Source of the DNA: Siphonodentalium dalli
Lineage: Eukaryota; Mollusca; Scaphopoda; Gadilida; Siphonodentaliidae
Assembly: GCA_032622095.1 (NCBI GenBank)
Contig: CP136061.1
Location: 256,629,582-256,693,581 of the forward strand
DNA length: 64,000 nt
Direction of reading: 5' to 3'
Shown piece after piece: positions 61,901 through 64,000 of this stretch; within the stretch, counting starts at the first letter, position 1; each line of letters begins with the position of its first letter. Both the position numbers and the translations under genes were made by a program. Below the pieces are notes generated by a model that worked only from the letters and a program-made list of their open reading frames with translations, did not search any database and was not told the origin of the DNA.

Positions 61901-63100
61901 CGCAATGAATTATTCTATTTCCCCCAAAGATGTACTACATGTTCGATGGAGCCTGCAATTCAATTATAATTCAATAGAAAGTTGCATATTAATATACCAA
62001 TAACATGATTTTTGAAGGCGTTATGGTTTATTAAAGGCCCGACATGAATGATTAACAGCCCGATGGCCTACTGGAGGCCAGAGAAACAAAGCTTCATTAA
62101 CGCCGGCTTCCAGTCAACTTCGCCTCAAAATTATGGAATCTTGTGCGGGTAAAATACTGTTAATCTACTAGAGAACGCACTCTAATGTGGTAATAATGGT
62201 CGGCAATTGGAGCCAAGTGAAAGTTCCACACTCAATTATCAGAATATGGCAATAAGAATATCCGTCATTGAACACGAATATGTATATGTACGGTAAACGG
62301 ATAATCGTGTTGCCGGATGATTGATTCTTCCGGTATTAAATAGGCTTGAATCTCTGTCTCATTACAGCAGTTTCAAAGATGACTCAATAACTTGCCACAA
62401 TAATACGGTCAGTCATGTGTATGCTGATTAATATAACCATACAACCTCTCCAAAGAGAGCATACAATGAGCAAGCGTTATAAACCTGATTCTCTGTTTTT
62501 TTTTCGTTTCTGGCGTCAGAATATATTTTGGTACCGATTAGTGGGTAGCTGTATTGGGCGTTTAATTCAGTTTGCGTTCAGTTCTTGTCGACTAACTACA
62601 ATGTTTGTTTTGTTGGAATTTATTGTCGATTCAGTAAAATAGAACAAATCATGAGATGATTCTTTTTATTTGTATAGTGGAGCAACTGTCTTTTCGAGTT
62701 CAACCACGTGAAAGAGTAACACACTGAATTATATATCAAAATGTCCGGATAAGTTATTAACATGCCGTTGAACAACATTGCCTTTTCGTGTAGTGCTGTA
62801 CGTTTTCTTATTTTGAGGTAGAATATGATTTTTCGTGAAATAAACAGGTGAAAATGGAATCCAGGTGCCTAAATAACATTTACATCTATTTTTGAATGAG
62901 AACACAACTAAACAATAGAGGTTGGACATGTTCACATTGTAAGATACTTTTAAACTATGTCAATGTTCTAGGGTGCGTTTTTGGGGTAAAACATCGTTAT
63001 TGTGAACAATGAGATAATTCTGGAGTCCACCACAAAATGGTATGCATCATTAAGTATGCAGAGTTAGATAATATTACGTGCGTATCCTATTACCGTTGTA
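61901..63100. other. Upstream region of locus E, no gene defined
   Basis: About 61950-62490 resembles the upstream region of locus D (51550-51920). At about 62505-62550, ggcgtcagaatatattttgg taccgattagtgggta resembles the LINE 3' UTR at 56055-56095, so a LINE tail fragment may lie here. Nothing else recognised. Confidence 0.45.
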
Positions 63101-63104
63101 CGGA

Positions 63105-63480
63105 AGTCGGTAGCCGAGAGGTAGCGTACTGGTCTCTCGTGCTATCGGACTGGGGATCGCAACCTGGTCAGGGTATTCTGACAAATATCAGAACCCGGTC
63201 AGATACCAAGTTTGTCAGGCTGAAAAGTCTCATTCGAGTTCACTGAAAAAAGATCCGAATGCAAAATGCCGACTTCCCCCCATTACAACACTTGTACAGG
63301 TATGTTGTCGTGGGTGCAGTACGCTGTCCGATCGGGCGCGGACATTAATGGCTGACTCGTGTACACACATAGGTGTGTGCACGTTAAAGAACGCTACTGG
63401 AGTCACACAGGGTTATAAAGTTACTTGACCGTGGTAGCACCTGGACCTCCACATAATCCTCAGCACATTGAGGGCGATGG
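63105..63480 (+). mobile_element. tRNA-derived SINE
   Basis: The head has a polymerase III A-box-like tagccgagaggtagc (63111) and a B-box-like ggatcgcaacc (63154), spaced as in a tRNA gene but without a cloverleaf. The body ends with gtgcacgttaaagaac, a word common in invertebrate SINE bodies in my recollection, and a tail near 63480. No protein coding. Confidence 0.6.
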
Positions 63481-64000
63481 AGTATCAAGTAGATGTACGT
63501 GTAGATGTACTCCCCCTCAATTTAAAACATAAGTTCAAGTTAAAATTGATTATTGAATGCGTGATGTGGTGTGTTTTCCAGATGAACGAACCCTCTGGAC
63601 AGTCTTTCCTCTTCCAATAAAATTTACCACCTCGTGATATGGTACATGTATGGCAGTTAGTCGACAGCAGACTGCAATCGAAAGCAAACTGAATTTAACG
63701 CTCAATACATATAACCCGTGATCAATACCAAATATATTCTGATGCCGGAAACAAAAGTCCAAAGAATAAATTTACAACGCTTGCATATACTTGGCCATCT
63801 GTATGTGTATAATACAGATTCCTGTTCGATACGGATATTCTTAGTGCGATATATATCTGTGGAACTTTTTAGCTTGCTCCAATTGTGGACCATACATATG
63901 CAAGTTTTGTATTGAATTGCTGGCTCAATCAATCTATGCATACTGTACATGTAGGTGGTGCAGTGCACTGAGTGCAGGTTTTATGCGCACTGGGTGAAGG
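63481..64000. other. No gene seen
   Basis: AT-rich tail of the window, with several short frames and no recognisable domain. Confidence 0.5.

Noticed and set aside
63105-63170. tRNA gene
   Set aside because: A- and B-box-like words are present, but no cloverleaf or anticodon stem can be formed and the sequence continues into a SINE body.

Overview
The window is eukaryotic, repeat-dense, AT-rich animal DNA. Evidence is spliced coding sequence, poly-C2H2 zinc-finger (ZnF) exons, CR1/L2-type LINEs, BEL/Pao gag, Helitron-type ends, piggyBac-type MITEs, a tRNA-headed SINE and a metazoan-style Mutator (MULE) transposase. The mixture suggests a marine lophotrochozoan, probably a mollusc; this is inference, not shown directly. 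No bacterial or organellar genes, rRNA or CRISPR were seen.

Region 1 (1-32503) is one giant inverted repeat. The left arm (1-11128, running off the window start) is the reverse complement of the right arm (18176-32503). Each arm carries, from outside in, a row of Helitron-like units ending in CTAG, an old non-coding block with MITEs and short tandem repeats, and a poly-ZnF exon read inward to outward (minus strand on the left, plus strand on the right). The arms have diverged by discrete events. Left only: one Helitron unit, a TTAA MITE, a piggyBac-type MITE and a 41-bp amplification. Right only: a 3.5-kb Helitron, a BEL gag fragment, a 1,090-bp tandem duplication, six extra zinc fingers and a ~95-bp exon insertion. 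Several of these leave an exact empty site in the other arm. The 7-kb spacer holds a ~120-bp perfect-looking hairpin at the left arm edge and a short ZnF fragment, which is itself split by a ~6.3-kb insertion with inverted repeats near its ends.

Region 2 (32504-37260) has a fold-back element, a 5'-truncated CR1/L2-like LINE and a candidate LTR plus primer-binding site that interrupts that LINE.

Region 3 (37262-41520) contains two minus-strand poly-ZnF blocks, mostly broken, with a 600-bp internal duplication.

Region 4 (41694-46299) is the most unusual part. A MULE-type transposase gene with at least two exons converges on a small I-PpoI-like His-Me finger (His-Cys box) endonuclease gene. 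The pair sits between 461-bp direct repeats that look identical by eye, and each repeat begins AGGAATCA and ends TGATTCCT.

Region 5 (46300-64000) has MITEs (one built from alternating inverted 19-bp blocks), another Helitron-like unit, two paralogous minus-strand ZnF loci (49.8-51.9 kb and 59.6-62.5 kb), a CR1-like LINE with a 2A ribosome-skipping motif next to a PHD finger, a second LINE fragment, a nested pair of TTAA elements inside a ZnF locus, and a SINE. The ZnF loci are the only host-type genes recognised. The rest is transposon-derived or unassigned. All calls were made by eye from sequence; identities and copy numbers are approximate unless stated.
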